In this document: positions 27,397 to 36,323 of the stretch, piece after piece
Layout of the letters: each line of letters starts with the position of its first letter
Position numbering within the stretch: the stretch's first letter is position 1
Source: Saccharibacillus soli
GTDB lineage: Bacteria > Bacillota > Bacilli > Paenibacillales > Paenibacillaceae
Direction of reading: 5' to 3'
NCBI GenBank assembly: GCA_002189105.1
Contig: NIOB01000001.1
Location: 62,001-126,000 of the forward strand
DNA: 64,000 nucleotides
Made by a program: the position numbers and the translations under genes
The notes under the pieces: model-generated
Seen by the model: only the letters and a program-made list of their open reading frames with translations
Databases searched by the model: none
What the model was told of the DNA's origin: nothing

Positions 27397-28748
27397 AGAC
27401 TTCCCTCCAAAATTTCCGCGAAGCGGTCAATGTCTTCCTTGGAACGTCTTTCCGTAACGGCGATCAACATGGCGGAGCCGAGTTCCGGGTAGTCGCGGGA
27501 CAGATCGTAACCGCCGATGAATCCTTCCTCCAGCAGCTTTTCGTTCAGTGCCTTCACATCGGTTCCTTCCGGCATTTCCAGCACAAACTCATTGAAGAAC
27601 GGGGAAGTGAAAGCCAACTTGACGCCCGAAATGGCGCTCAACTGTTTGGCTGCATAGTGCGACTTCTTGAGATTGAGGTCGCACACGTCGATCATGCCCT
27701 GACGGCCCATGACCGACAGATACACCGAAGCGGACAGTGCCAGCAGCGCCTGGTTGGAGCAAATATTCGAGGTCGCTTTATCGCGGCGGATATGCTGCTC
27801 ACGGGCTTGCAGCGTCAGCACGAAGCCGCGCTTGCCGTTCTTGTCCGTTGTCTGTCCAACGATCCGGCCCGGAATCTTGCGCATCAGTTCTTTGGAGACG
27901 GCGAAATATCCGCAGGTCGGCCCGCCGTACGAACCCGAGATGCCCAGCGGCTGCGCATCGCCGACCGTAATGTCGGCCCCAAGTTTGCCCGGTGCTTCCA
28001 GCACGCCAAGCGAGAGCGGATTGGCACTGACAACCAGGAGTCCTTTTTGGGCGTGGATCAATTCGCTGATCGCCCGGACGTTTTCAACCGCGCCGAAGAA
28101 GTTGGGCGACTGAACCAGAACCGCAGCCGTATCACCGTCAACCAGATCTTCCAGCTGGGTAAGATCCGTCACACCATTATTGAAGCCGACTTCAACGACT
28201 TCGATGCCCAGACCATAAGCATAAGTCCGCACGACTTCACGGGTCTCGGGATGCACGGCAGCCGAGATGATGATCTTCTTGCGACGGGTGGCTCCACTGG
28301 CCAGCGAAGCGGCTTCCGCCATCGCGGTCGCACCATCGTACATGCTGGCGTTGGCGACTTCCATGCCCGTCAATTCGCAGATGTAAGACTGGAATTCAAA
28401 AATCGCCTGCAATTCGCCCTGGCTGACTTCCGGCTGATACGGCGTATAGGCGGTATAGAACTCGGAGCGGGAGATCACGTGGTTGATGACCACCGGAACC
28501 TGATGGTCATACAATCCGGCGCCCAGAAAGCTGGCGTAGCGATCGCTGTCGGCATTTTTGCCAGCCAGCTGCGTCATATGGCGAAGCAGCCCGGCTTCGT
28601 CCAGTGCCGAAGACATCGGCAGCGTTCCCTGGTAACGAACGTTTTTCGGAATGTCAACGAACAGGTCTTCCATATTTTCCGCACCTACAGCGGCGAGCAT
28701 GTCCCGTTCGTTCTGCTCGGTCATTGGAATATAACGATGCTTCTTCAA
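27393..28748 (-). CDS. gcvPA: Glycine dehydrogenase (decarboxylating) subunit 1
   Basis: N-terminal half of P-protein, 451 residues, with [61 protein letters not shown] and the [24 protein letters not shown]-type segment (here [16 protein letters not shown]). It starts at TTG (28748) overlapping the gcvT stop by 4 nt (TTGA), with GGAGTG as ribosome binding site. Partner of gcvPB; the complex works with GcvT, GcvH and lipoamide dehydrogenase (Lpd is not in this window). Confidence 0.96.
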   Translation of the reverse strand: MKKHRYIPMTEQNERDMLAAVGAENMEDLFVDIPKNVRYQGTLPMSSALDEAGLLRHMTQLAGKNADSDRYASFLGAGLYDHQVPVVINHVISRSEFYTAYTPYQPEVSQGELQAIFEFQSYICELTGMEVANASMYDGATAMAEAASLASGATRRKKIIISAAVHPETREVVRTYAYGLGIEVVEVGFNNGVTDLTQLEDLVDGDTAAVLVQSPNFFGAVENVRAISELIHAQKGLLVVSANPLSLGVLEAPGKLGADITVGDAQPLGISGSYGGPTCGYFAVSKELMRKIPGRIVGQTTDKNGKRGFVLTLQAREQHIRRDKATSNICSNQALLALSASVYLSVMGRQGMIDVCDLNLKKSHYAAKQLSAISGVKLAFTSPFFNEFVLEMPEGTDVKALNEKLLEEGFIGGYDLSRDYPELGSAMLIAVTERRSKEDIDRFAEILEGSL

Positions 28749-29908
28749 GGCGTGTTCACTCCTTTAGGGGATTGGGCGGCTTCGCCCGCGATCAATGCTT
28801 TGTGAGCCGGTGTATTTTTATAAAAAGGAGCTTTGACGACTTCCGCTTTCAGCTTCTTGCCGCGAATCTCGACTTCGATCTGCGTGCCCAGCGGCGCATA
28901 TTCCGCTTCGATCAGCGCAAGCGCCAGGTTGCGCTTGAGTGTCGGCGACTGCGTGCCGGTTGTTACTTCGCCGATCTGCCGGTCGCCGGCGAAGACCGGG
29001 TAGTGCGAACGCGCGATGCCGCGGTCGATCATTTCCAGGCCGACGAGCTTGCGCGGCACGCCCGCTTCTTTCTGGGCGGCCAGCGCTTCGCGGCCGATGA
29101 AATCCCCCTTGCCGAGCTTCACGAAGTAGCCCAGGCCCGCTTCCAGCGGCGTGATGTCCGCCGACAGCTCCTGGCCGTAGAGCGGCAGCTTCGCCTCGAA
29201 GCGCAGCGTGTCACGCGCACCGAGGCCGCACGGCAGCAGGCCGAATTCTTCGCCTGCGGCGATCAGCGCCCGCCAGATCTCCGCCGATCCGGCTGCCGAG
29301 ACGTAGATTTCGTAGCCATCTTCACCGGTATAGCCGGTACGCGAGATCAGGGCGGGCACATCGCCGACCGAAGCCTGTGCGATGAAGTGGAAGGGCTTGA
29401 GATCCTCGAGACCTTCCGTATCGGACACCTTGCGCAGAATCTGCGCTGCGGCCGGGCCTTGAAGGGCAATCAGCGCCGTGTCATTCGATACATCGCGGAA
29501 TTCGACAGATTCAGGCAGATGGGACTTGATCCACTCTGCATCCTTGTCCAGGTTGCCTGCGTTAACGACCAGCATGTAGGAGTCCGTACCCAGACGGTAG
29601 ACGATCAGATCGTCTACGATGCCGCCGTTTTCGTAACACATGAAGGTATAGACAGCCTGGCCGTCCTCCAGCGCGGCAATATCGCCGGTCGTCAGGGCAG
29701 AGATGAAGTCACAGACGCCAGGGCCAGCCAACAGGAACTCGCCCATATGCGAGACGTCAAACAGTCCGGCGCGTTCACGTACCGCCTCATGTTCTTTCTG
29801 GATACCGTAGAATTGCACCGGCAGCTCCCAGCCGCCAAAGTCGATGCAGCGAGGTTCTCCGGTCTCCGCATACAGCGGATAGAGCGGGGTTCGCTTGAGG
29901 GAAGTCAT
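28745..29908 (-). CDS. gcvT: Aminomethyltransferase (T-protein)
   Basis: Transfers the methylene group from aminomethyl-GcvH to tetrahydrofolate, releasing ammonia. The 387 residues (usual about 365) contain FDVSHMGEFLLAGP near residue 47, the folate-binding SRTGYTGEDGYEIY, and the C-terminal GCVT_C barrel with EVTTGTQSPTLKRNLALALIE. First gene of the operon, starting 133 nt after the riboswitch aptamer region with GGAG before ATG. The middle of the gene (about 28950-29250) is especially GC-rich. The last ~20 residues ([21 protein letters not shown]) are an extension. Confidence 0.96.
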   Translation of the reverse strand: MTSLKRTPLYPLYAETGEPRCIDFGGWELPVQFYGIQKEHEAVRERAGLFDVSHMGEFLLAGPGVCDFISALTTGDIAALEDGQAVYTFMCYENGGIVDDLIVYRLGTDSYMLVVNAGNLDKDAEWIKSHLPESVEFRDVSNDTALIALQGPAAAQILRKVSDTEGLEDLKPFHFIAQASVGDVPALISRTGYTGEDGYEIYVSAAGSAEIWRALIAAGEEFGLLPCGLGARDTLRFEAKLPLYGQELSADITPLEAGLGYFVKLGKGDFIGREALAAQKEAGVPRKLVGLEMIDRGIARSHYPVFAGDRQIGEVTTGTQSPTLKRNLALALIEAEYAPLGTQIEVEIRGKKLKAEVVKAPFYKNTPAHKALIAGEAAQSPKGVNTP

Positions 29909-29972
29909 CGTTTAACCGTCTCCTTCGTAATCGAATTGTAGTCGTTACATCCCATATTGAGGTCTGGCACAC

Positions 29973-30050
29973 AAAAAAGGACAGGTCCCCAAAGACCGGC
30001 CCCGCTTCCGCAATCGGAAACGTCGGGCCTGTTCTTAGAGGCTCTGTCCT
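29973..30050 (-). terminator. Riboswitch-controlled terminator ahead of gcvT
   Basis: On the RNA, AGGACAG (plus-strand 30044-30050) pairs with CTGTCCT (29978-29984). A strong inner hairpin (TTTCCGATTGCGGAAG) and GGCCC/GGGGCC pairing lie inside it, and a U-tract from 29973-29978 follows. The 5' arm overlaps the 3' strand of the second aptamer's P1 helix. Confidence 0.85.
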
Positions 30051-30272
30051 TGATACCTGAGAGTTACCCCGCCTGGATCGGCAGGTTTCCCCTTGGGTGA
30101 TCCGCCAACGATTTCGGCAGGTGCCGGCAGCGCGCGGATGCTCTCCAGAGTGGCGTCCGGCAAAGGTCCTTTTGCCTGAGAGATTCACCTCGCCGCTTGA
30201 ATCACGACGTTTCGGCTTACTCCTTCGGCGGCACCTGCGGGCAGTCTATGCTCCCGGTGCTCTCTCCCTGTG
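30041..30272 (-). ncRNA. Tandem glycine riboswitch
   Basis: Two consecutive glycine aptamers, read on the minus strand. Aptamer 1 (about 30150-30272) has GGGAGAG, GCCGCCGAAGGAGTAAGC and AATCTCTCAGGCAAAAGGACC. Aptamer 2 (about 30041-30150) has CTCTGGAGAGC, GCCGAAATCGTTGGC, ACCCAAGGGG and AACTCTCAGGTATCAAGGACAGAG. These are the conserved elements of the gcvT-type class. P1 of aptamer 2 pairs CTCTG (plus 30146-30150) with CAGAG (plus 30042-30046). It sits directly between the promoter and gcvT and is expected to turn the operon on with glycine. Confidence 0.95.
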
Positions 30273-30343
30273 CTTTCACTCGCCTATGCGTATGTCGTCC
30301 AAGTCATGATTTTGCCAAATGCGGATCAAATGCTTTATCCTAA

Positions 30344-30373
30344 TTATTAAGGGATGGCCCCCGTCGTTGTCAA
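30344..30373 (-). promoter_or_regulatory. Promoter of the glycine riboswitch/gcvT operon
   Basis: A perfect TTGACA on the minus strand (plus 30368-30373) is followed after 18-19 bp by TAATAA/AATAAT. It lies about 75 nt before the first aptamer. Confidence 0.55.
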
Positions 30374-30411
30374 CAGAAGTTTGAATTTTACGAAAAATAT
30401 TGTCAGGAACA

Positions 30412-30440
30412 TTGACACACCAATTTGGCTGCCGTAAGCT
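30412..30440 (+). promoter_or_regulatory. Promoter of gcvH
   Basis: A perfect TTGACA (30412-30417), 17 bp, TAAGCT. It is back to back with the gcvT operon promoter, and no glycine aptamer follows it on this strand. Confidence 0.55.
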
Positions 30441-30523
30441 AAAAACGCGGAAAAATCCCGAACATACTAAAGTTTTTACCTGCCGAATATTCGGTAATAC
30501 ATCGAAATGGAGCGAAGCGGACG

Positions 30524-30916
30524 ATGAGTGAAGTGAAAGCAGGCCTGTGGTACACCAAGGATCATGAATGGGTGCAAAAGTTGGAGAACGGCAATCTGCG
30601 TCTGGGCATTACTGATTTTGCGCAGCATCAGCTGGGAGACATCGTATTTGTCGAGCTGCCTGCGGAAGGCAAGGAAGTTGCGGCGGAAGCAGAAGTCGGT
30701 TCCATCGAATCGGTGAAGACGGTATCGGAGCTGTTTTGTCCGGTTGGGGGCACAATCGTAGCGGTTAACGGCGCGCTGGACAAGGAGCCGGAACTGGTCA
30801 ACAGCGCTCCTTATGATGGAGGCTGGATGATTGAGATTCAACCAGACGGCGAAGCCGAAGGTCTGCTGTCCGCTCTGCTGACTCCTGAGCAATACGAAGC
30901 GGAGAACCAGGACTAG
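30524..30916 (+). CDS. gcvH: Glycine cleavage system H protein
   Basis: Lipoylated shuttle protein that carries the aminomethyl group between P-, T- and L-proteins; 130 residues, cytosolic. The lipoyl-lysine is in the canonical GSIESVKTVSEL (about residue 64). Also diagnostic are YTKDHEWVQ near the N-terminus, the GITDFAQHQLGDIVFVELP stretch, and PYDGGWMIEI. It is divergent from gcvT-gcvPA-gcvPB and outside riboswitch control. H-protein also serves lipoate transfer in Bacillota, a plausible reason for separate expression. The ribosome binding site (GGAG) is somewhat distant. Confidence 0.96.
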   Translation: MSEVKAGLWYTKDHEWVQKLENGNLRLGITDFAQHQLGDIVFVELPAEGKEVAAEAEVGSIESVKTVSELFCPVGGTIVAVNGALDKEPELVNSAPYDGGWMIEIQPDGEAEGLLSALLTPEQYEAENQD

Positions 30917-30946
30917 TCCCTTTTGTTCTCGCTTGAACGTTAAAAG

Positions 30947-30974
30947 TCTGCGCATTTGTGCAGGCTTTTTCTTG
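30947..30974 (+). terminator. Terminator of gcvH
   Basis: AGTCTGCGCA and TGTGCAGGCT form a hairpin with G-U pairs, followed by TTTTTC. Confidence 0.7.
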
Positions 30975-30984
30975 TACCTGCACA

Positions 30985-31013
30985 TTGTCACCGAGGTGAG
31001 GCTGGTTTAAGAT
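30985..31013 (+). promoter_or_regulatory. Promoter of the SDR-GNAT gene pair
   Basis: TTGTCA (5 of 6), 17 bp, TAAGAT (4 of 6), located 70 bp before the GTG start of the SDR gene. Confidence 0.6.
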
Positions 31014-31082
31014 GGAGGGAAAGGCAGCAGTGATCGACGGGTTCCTACTCTAATTGGGCAGCCTGAAAAGGAGGATGACGCA

Positions 31083-31934
31083 GTGACGGCCAAAACAGCG
31101 CTGGTGACCGGAGCCAATTCCGGTATGGGACTGGCAACCTCAAGGGAGCTTACAGCACGTGGTTATCGGGTATTGATGGCGTGCCGCAGCCAGGCGCGGG
31201 GCGAAGCAGCGCTGCGCCAGGTGGAAGCGGTAGGAGGATCAGGTTCAGCGGAACTGGTTCTGTGCGATCTGGCGGATCTGGCTTCCATTCGGCGTTTTGC
31301 CGATGATGTGCATGGACGCGTCAGCACTCTGGATGTCCTGATTAACAACGCAGGAGTGGTGAGTCCCAAACGTCAGGAGACACAAGATGGATTCGAGCTG
31401 GCGCTGGGCGTCAACCATCTGGGTCATTTTTTGATGACGAATCTGCTGTTGGATCTGATGAAGACATCTAGTGATGGACGAATTATAGTCGTGGCTTCCG
31501 GAGCTTACAAGGCAGGGAAGATTGACTTTGAAGATCCACATCTGCGTCAGCACTACAATGTGATTCGCTCTTACGGGCAGTCCAAGCTGGCCAATATTCT
31601 GTTTGCCCGCGAGCTGGCGCTGCGTGTGCATGAACAAGGCATCGTGGTCAATTCGCTTCATCCGGGTGCCGTACTTACTCAGCTTGGCGTAAACCGGGGA
31701 ACCGGGTTCGGTCAGGGTGTGTATCGTGCACTGGGCAAGCTGCCTGCTTTTCAGACTCCTGAAGAGGGCGCTTCTACGGCCGTTTATCTCGCAGACAGCC
31801 CCGAAGTTTCGGGCATTTCGCGTGAATATTTTTACCGCAGTCAACCCCATCGCCTGAATCGAAAAGCCGAGGATGATGAGACGGCTCTACGACTCTGGGA
31901 GTGGAGTGAACGCGAGGTGGGGCTGGCTCCCTAG
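31083..31934 (+). CDS. Short-chain dehydrogenase, retinol-dehydrogenase-like
   Basis: Classical SDR-fold NADP(H) oxidoreductase of 283 residues. TGANSGMG (cofactor, about residues 9-16), [12 protein letters not shown] (cofactor specificity region), NNAGV, VNHLGHF, a Ser in [10 protein letters not shown], and the catalytic YGQSK (YxxxK). The HFxxHLGHFLLT-type pattern and post-YxxxK [10 protein letters not shown] resemble the retinol dehydrogenase/protochlorophyllide reductase-like group common in bacteria; the physiological substrate is unknown. Starts at GTG after GGAGGATG. Followed after 62 bp by a GNAT gene, likely co-transcribed. Confidence 0.88.
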   Translation: MTAKTALVTGANSGMGLATSRELTARGYRVLMACRSQARGEAALRQVEAVGGSGSAELVLCDLADLASIRRFADDVHGRVSTLDVLINNAGVVSPKRQETQDGFELALGVNHLGHFLMTNLLLDLMKTSSDGRIIVVASGAYKAGKIDFEDPHLRQHYNVIRSYGQSKLANILFARELALRVHEQGIVVNSLHPGAVLTQLGVNRGTGFGQGVYRALGKLPAFQTPEEGASTAVYLADSPEVSGISREYFYRSQPHRLNRKAEDDETALRLWEWSEREVGLAP

Positions 31935-31996
31935 AGACAGGTTCCACCATTCGATTTTGCATGTCAGAAAAACTAACAGATAAAGAGGTCGAGTCC

Positions 31997-32548
31997 ATGA
32001 ATCCATCCGAGAGCCATACATTCCAATCTACAGTGTCCAGCAAACTCTCTCCGTCCGTGATCGAATTGGCGACAATCGCCGATCTGCCGGCCATTGTGGA
32101 GATTTATAATTCAACCATCGCCGGACGCATGGTGACTGCCGATCTGGAACCCATTACTGTGGAGAGCCGCCATACCTGGTTTGAGGAACACCAGCCTTCC
32201 CGCCGTCCGCTCTGGGTGATGAAGCAGGATGGACAGGTACGGGCATGGATCAGCCTGCAATCGTTTTATGGACGACCGGCTTATGATGCGACCGCAGAAG
32301 TCAGTATTTATGTCGATGAATCCATGCGCGGTACGGGAGCGGGGAGTCGTCTTCTGGAAAAAGCGATCGCGGAAAGTCCGGCTCTTGGGGTCAATACGCT
32401 GCTTGGTTTTGTCTTTGGTCATAACGAGCCAAGTCTGGGTCTGCTTCGCAAATACGGATTCGAGTCCTGGGGACATCTGCCGCGCGTTGCGGTGCTGGAT
32501 GGCATCGAGCGGGATTTGGTCATTCTGGGTTTGCGGCTGAACGATTAA
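31997..32548 (+). CDS. GNAT-family acetyltransferase, phosphinothricin acetyltransferase-like
   Basis: 183-residue acetyltransferase similar to the PAT/YwnH group that acetylates phosphinothricin-like amino acid analogues or methionine sulfoximine. [69 protein letters not shown] (acetyl-CoA loop R-G-T-G-A-G), and [36 protein letters not shown] are typical. The frame opens at 31961, but no ribosome binding site precedes that ATG; the ATG at 31997 follows AAGAGGTCGAG. Physiological substrate unknown. Confidence 0.85.
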   Translation: MNPSESHTFQSTVSSKLSPSVIELATIADLPAIVEIYNSTIAGRMVTADLEPITVESRHTWFEEHQPSRRPLWVMKQDGQVRAWISLQSFYGRPAYDATAEVSIYVDESMRGTGAGSRLLEKAIAESPALGVNTLLGFVFGHNEPSLGLLRKYGFESWGHLPRVAVLDGIERDLVILGLRLND

Positions 32549-32574
32549 GGATCGAACGAAGGAAGGATTCAGGG

Positions 32575-32602
32575 GCAGAGCGGGGTTCACGCTCTGCTTT
32601 TT
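32575..32602 (+). terminator. Rho-independent terminator of the SDR-GNAT pair
   Basis: GCAGAGCG (32575-32582) pairs with CGCTCTGC (32590-32597), followed by TTTTT. Confidence 0.85.
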
Positions 32603-32924
32603 GCGCTGCCATAAAAGGGGTTACACGGATAAAGGTTGAAAACGCTGCGTACAGTTGCCTTTTTTCGTCCAAATATACAATAAGTAAGTCAGGTTAACAA
32701 GGAAGGATAAATCCAGGAAAGACTAAAAAGAAAAGAGAGAGATGAACAGGAGTAGAGAAACTTGAGGTGGTCGCTCTGTACAGAGTCGGGTAAAATTGAA
32801 AAGACGGATGAGGCTTTTTACAAGAGAGAACAGAAAAAGAACAGAAATCCGAACGAATGTTTGCTAAAATAAAACATAAACACCGCAGAAAGAGCGAACA
32901 ACTCGAATAAGGGGTGAACGAAAT
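32603..32924 (+). other. Long purine-rich leader of the pullulanase gene
   Basis: A ~320-bp gap with a possible promoter (TTGCCT 32655-32660, 15 bp, TACAAT 32676-32681) and a second TAAAAT near 32864. Strongly A/G-rich from 32700 to 32900. It contains the 12-bp perfect palindrome CTCTGTACAGAG (32774-32785), a candidate regulator site. No ORF or known riboswitch was seen. Confidence 0.4.
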
Positions 32925-35900
32925 ATGGCTGATATGCTGAGTTTTAACGACACATTGGATTGTCCGGATTTTGAAGCTTATCCCTATGGGGATCTTGGGC
33001 TGACGTTTTCCCCTCAATACTGTACCTTCAAGGTCTGGGTGCCAGGCGCAGAGAAAGTTCGCGTGGTCATCTACGAAGATGAAGGAGAATACGATGCGGT
33101 AGGGCGCGTAAAAAACCACGACGGCGGCCGCGAATTGACAATGGAGGAAGACGAATACGGGGTATGGAGCATTGTGGTCCCGGGCGATCTGGAAGGTCAT
33201 TATTATCTGTACCATATCACATACAAGATTGGCGATCATGAGAACAGCCGCTATGTGGTTGATCCTTATGCGAAGGCGGCCTCAGCCAATGCCCAGCGAG
33301 GAGCCATTGTAAATATGCGGCGTACCGACCCTGAAGGCTGGGAGAATGATATGCGTCCTCCGCTTCGTCATCCGGTCGATTCGGTGCTGTATGAGCTGCA
33401 TGTCCGCGACTTCTCCGCTTCCCAGGATGCGAAGATGAACCACTCGGGACAATATTTGGCTTTTACCGAAAAAGGAATTCAGACTCGCGGCGGGCGCAAG
33501 ATTGGCATCGATCATTTGCAGGAGCTTGGCGTCACGCATGTCCATCTGCTTCCCGTCTATGATTTCTGTACGGTCAACGAATGTGATGTGACGCCGGAAG
33601 CTTATAACTGGGGATACGATCCACAGAATTATAACGTGCCGGAAGGTTCTTATTCGTCCAACCCGCATGACCCGGAAGCAAGAATCGTCGAACTCAAAAA
33701 GCTGGTCCAATCGCTGCATGCCCATGGGATTCGCGTCATCGTGGATGTCGTGTTCAACCATACGTTCTCGGTCGAAGACGGGCCTTTTGATCCGGTCGTT
33801 CCCGGATATTTCTACCGGTTCAACAAGTACGGCCAACTCAGCAACGGCTCGGGCGTGGGCAATGAGCTGGCTACGGAGCGTCCGATGGTTCGCAAATATA
33901 TCCTCGATTCGCTGCTCTATTGGGCAGAGGAATATCATGTGGACGGATTCCGCTTCGATTTGATGGGACTGATCGACACGACGACCATGCGGACAATCGC
34001 TTCGGTTCTGCATGAGAAGGTGGACCCGTCCATTCTGATCTATGGGGAGCCGTGGACGGCGCTGGACTCGCCCCTTCGGGAATTGACGCTCAAGGGGGCG
34101 CAGCAGGGCGGCGGATTCTCCGTCTTCAACGATAACTTCCGCAATGCGATTAAAGGCGACGGAGACGGCTGGGGCACCGGATTCATCAGCGGCGCTCCCG
34201 ACAAGGAAGGCAGTATCGCCCAGGGACTGCGCGGCTCGGTGCATGATTTTGCGGCGGAGCCTGCGGAGAGCATCAACTATGTGACCGCACACGATAATCT
34301 GATCCTTTGGGACAAGTTGATTAAGTCGCGGGGATACTGGGAGCAGGCCAGCTTTGTCTCCTTTGATAACGGTAAGCCTTCCCAGGGGATGACCGTCGCG
34401 CAGGCGGTGGAAGCCAGCAATCCGTATGCGATGCTGGGTGAAGAAGATCCGCTGGAGCACAATCTGGTCAAGCGTCAGCTGCTGGCTTATTCGATTCTGC
34501 TCACGGCTCAGGGTGTTCCTTTTATCAGTGCGGGAGATGAACTGCTGCGCAGCAAGTTTGGCGATCATAACAGCTACCGGAGTCCCGACCTGATTAATGC
34601 TATTCGTTGGAACAACAAAGACCGCTTCCATGCCGTTCATGATTATATGCGCGGCTTGATTGATCTGAGGCGTTCGCATCGCGGATTCCGCCTGAAGACG
34701 CGCGGGGACATTGAAAAACATATGGATGTGTTCCGTATGCACGGCGGAGTCGTAGGATTTACGCTGAACGATCATGCAGGCGGGGATCTGTGGAAGACGA
34801 TTGTAGTTGTGCACAATGCCTCGGAGTCCGAGCAGACGATCGAACTGCCTGCACGCGGCCGTCCGTGGAAGATCGTGGTTGATGGACGCCGGGCAGGTAC
34901 TCAGGTGCTGGGCGAAGCTTCGGATTTTGTAGCCGTTCCCGCTTTGTCCAGCATGGTGCTGTATGATGAGGAAGATGATTATACGCCAGAGCCGGCTCTG
35001 CTGGAGTGGGAGAACATGCCAGGTGTCGTCCAGCCCGGCGAGAAGCTGTTCCTGCGTGCGACTGTCCGCGATCAGCGAGGGCGGCGGATGCCGGAGGCAG
35101 AAGTGTCGTATCATTCGTCCGACCCGGAGAAAATTATCATCCGGCGAGACGGCTCGGCCTGGACGATTGGGATGGGACGGGCGCTGATTACTGCCGTATG
35201 CGGCGACATGCGCAGCAGCACTGCTCTGTTGATCGAACGCCGGACCATCCATCAGATCGGCATTACGATTGAAGAAGGCGTACGGCGTCTGTATGTCGGA
35301 CGCAGCCTCAAGTTAAGTGCCCAGCCCAAAGACCCGTTCGGCAATCCCATGTCGGCCTCCCGCTTGGAATGGCGTTCCAGCGATGTCGGGATCGCTACGG
35401 TCAATCAGGCGGGCCGGGTGACCGGTGTTCGTCCGGGGCGTGCCGTCATCTCGGTATTTGGTGAAGGCGTGCAGGCGCAGTTGGCGCTGGAAGTACGCGA
35501 GTATACGCCGCGTCGACTGATTCTGGAATATGAGCGGGAAGACGGGGACTATGCCGGTTGGAACCTCTGGGTCTGGGGGGCGGCGTTCGGCAGCCGGCGG
35601 GTTGACTTCGCAGATGTGTCAAACGGCGTAGCCGATGTGCTGCTGGAAGTCGCACCGGATGTGCTCAGCCTGGGCTTTATTGTCCGACACGAAGAATGGG
35701 AGAAAAAAGACATCGCGGCGGATCGTTATATCGATCTGGGCGCTATCACCGGCGATTGGGTGCGTATTCGGATTCGCAGCGGCGAATTCCGCGTATCGGC
35801 CGAAGCGCTGGCTGAGGCGGATATTCCGGCGCAGCAGGAGCGATTCGCCCGCCTGGAGCAGGAAGCGGCGGAACGCGCCGCCGTGGAAGCCGCCCGTGAG

Positions 35901-36227
35901 GCCGAAGAGGAGGCCGCTCGTCAGGCAGCGGAGGTTCTATCAGCCGATGAAGATGGGACTGGGTCGGCTGGTGAAGGGTCTACAGACGCAGGAGAGGCGG
36001 ATACGGAGATCGGCACTCCGTCCTCATCGCCTCGTGCAGAGTCTGATGCAGGGGCGGAAGATGTCAGCTTGAATGAAACGGCTGAAGATCTATGGTTGGA
36101 ACCTGATGAACGACAGGAACCGGCGACGGCCGAGGCAGAGGTCTCTACGCCGCCAACGTCCGATCCGGAATCAGAAGCCGATTCCCCTACGACCAATACA
36201 CCGCCGGCATCCAAAGACGAACAGTAA
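32925..36227 (+). CDS. pulA: Type I pullulanase with bacterial Ig-like and C-terminal CBM41-like modules
   Basis: GH13_14 debranching enzyme that hydrolyses alpha-1,6 bonds in pullulan, glycogen and limit dextrins. Modules in order: CBM48 (about residues 20-110); GH13 catalytic barrel (about 150-590) with pullulanase signature YNWGYDP (227-233), nucleophile D345 (DGFRFDLMG), acid/base E375 (YGEPW), third acid D457 (TAHDN); a beta domain to about 680; two Ig-like BIG2-type segments (about 685-860); a CBM41/PUD-like module (about 863-965; EREDGDYAGWNLWVWG...GFIVRHEEWEKKDIAADRYIDL); then a Glu/Ala-rich coil and an acidic Ser/Thr/Pro tail to residue 1100. There is no signal peptide or sorting signal, so it is predicted to be cytoplasmic unless exported by another route. 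CBM41 is usually N-terminal in secreted pullulanases, so the order is odd. Start: ATG after AAGGGGTGA. Confidence 0.93.
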   Translation: MADMLSFNDTLDCPDFEAYPYGDLGLTFSPQYCTFKVWVPGAEKVRVVIYEDEGEYDAVGRVKNHDGGRELTMEEDEYGVWSIVVPGDLEGHYYLYHITYKIGDHENSRYVVDPYAKAASANAQRGAIVNMRRTDPEGWENDMRPPLRHPVDSVLYELHVRDFSASQDAKMNHSGQYLAFTEKGIQTRGGRKIGIDHLQELGVTHVHLLPVYDFCTVNECDVTPEAYNWGYDPQNYNVPEGSYSSNPHDPEARIVELKKLVQSLHAHGIRVIVDVVFNHTFSVEDGPFDPVVPGYFYRFNKYGQLSNGSGVGNELATERPMVRKYILDSLLYWAEEYHVDGFRFDLMGLIDTTTMRTIASVLHEKVDPSILIYGEPWTALDSPLRELTLKGAQQGGGFSVFNDNFRNAIKGDGDGWGTGFISGAPDKEGSIAQGLRGSVHDFAAEPAESINYVTAHDNLILWDKLIKSRGYWEQASFVSFDNGKPSQGMTVAQAVEASNPYAMLGEEDPLEHNLVKRQLLAYSILLTAQGVPFISAGDELLRSKFGDHNSYRSPDLINAIRWNNKDRFHAVHDYMRGLIDLRRSHRGFRLKTRGDIEKHMDVFRMHGGVVGFTLNDHAGGDLWKTIVVVHNASESEQTIELPARGRPWKIVVDGRRAGTQVLGEASDFVAVPALSSMVLYDEEDDYTPEPALLEWENMPGVVQPGEKLFLRATVRDQRGRRMPEAEVSYHSSDPEKIIIRRDGSAWTIGMGRALITAVCGDMRSSTALLIERRTIHQIGITIEEGVRRLYVGRSLKLSAQPKDPFGNPMSASRLEWRSSDVGIATVNQAGRVTGVRPGRAVISVFGEGVQAQLALEVREYTPRRLILEYEREDGDYAGWNLWVWGAAFGSRRVDFADVSNGVADVLLEVAPDVLSLGFIVRHEEWEKKDIAADRYIDLGAITGDWVRIRIRSGEFRVSAEALAEADIPAQQERFARLEQEAAERAAVEAAREAEEEAARQAAEVLSADEDGTGSAGEGSTDAGEADTEIGTPSSSPRAESDAGAEDVSLNETAEDLWLEPDERQEPATAEAEVSTPPTSDPESEADSPTTNTPPASKDEQ

Positions 36228-36266
36228 TTGCTCTTCAGCCGTCTGTAGACGGATGAAGGAAAACCA

Positions 36267-36301
36267 GGAAGGGGACGCTCGGCGGAGCGTTCCCTTCCTT
36301 T
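36267..36301 (+). terminator. Hairpin terminator of the pullulanase gene
   Basis: GGAAGGGGACGCTC pairs with GAGCGTTCCCTTCC (one G-T pair) around loop GGCG, followed by a short TTTA tract. A strong stem but weak T-run; partial read-through to the next gene is possible. Confidence 0.65.
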
Positions 36302-36323
36302 ACATTCAGGAGGTTTACAAAGG

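Noticed and set aside
32635-32652. cre-like TTGAAAACGCTGCGTACA before the pullulanase
   Set aside because: Matches the left half only; the right half fails at three or more conserved positions.
33282-35252. 656-residue frame antisense to the pullulanase
   Set aside because: Shadow of a strongly supported GH13 gene; composition is that of reverse-complement codons and no motif is seen.
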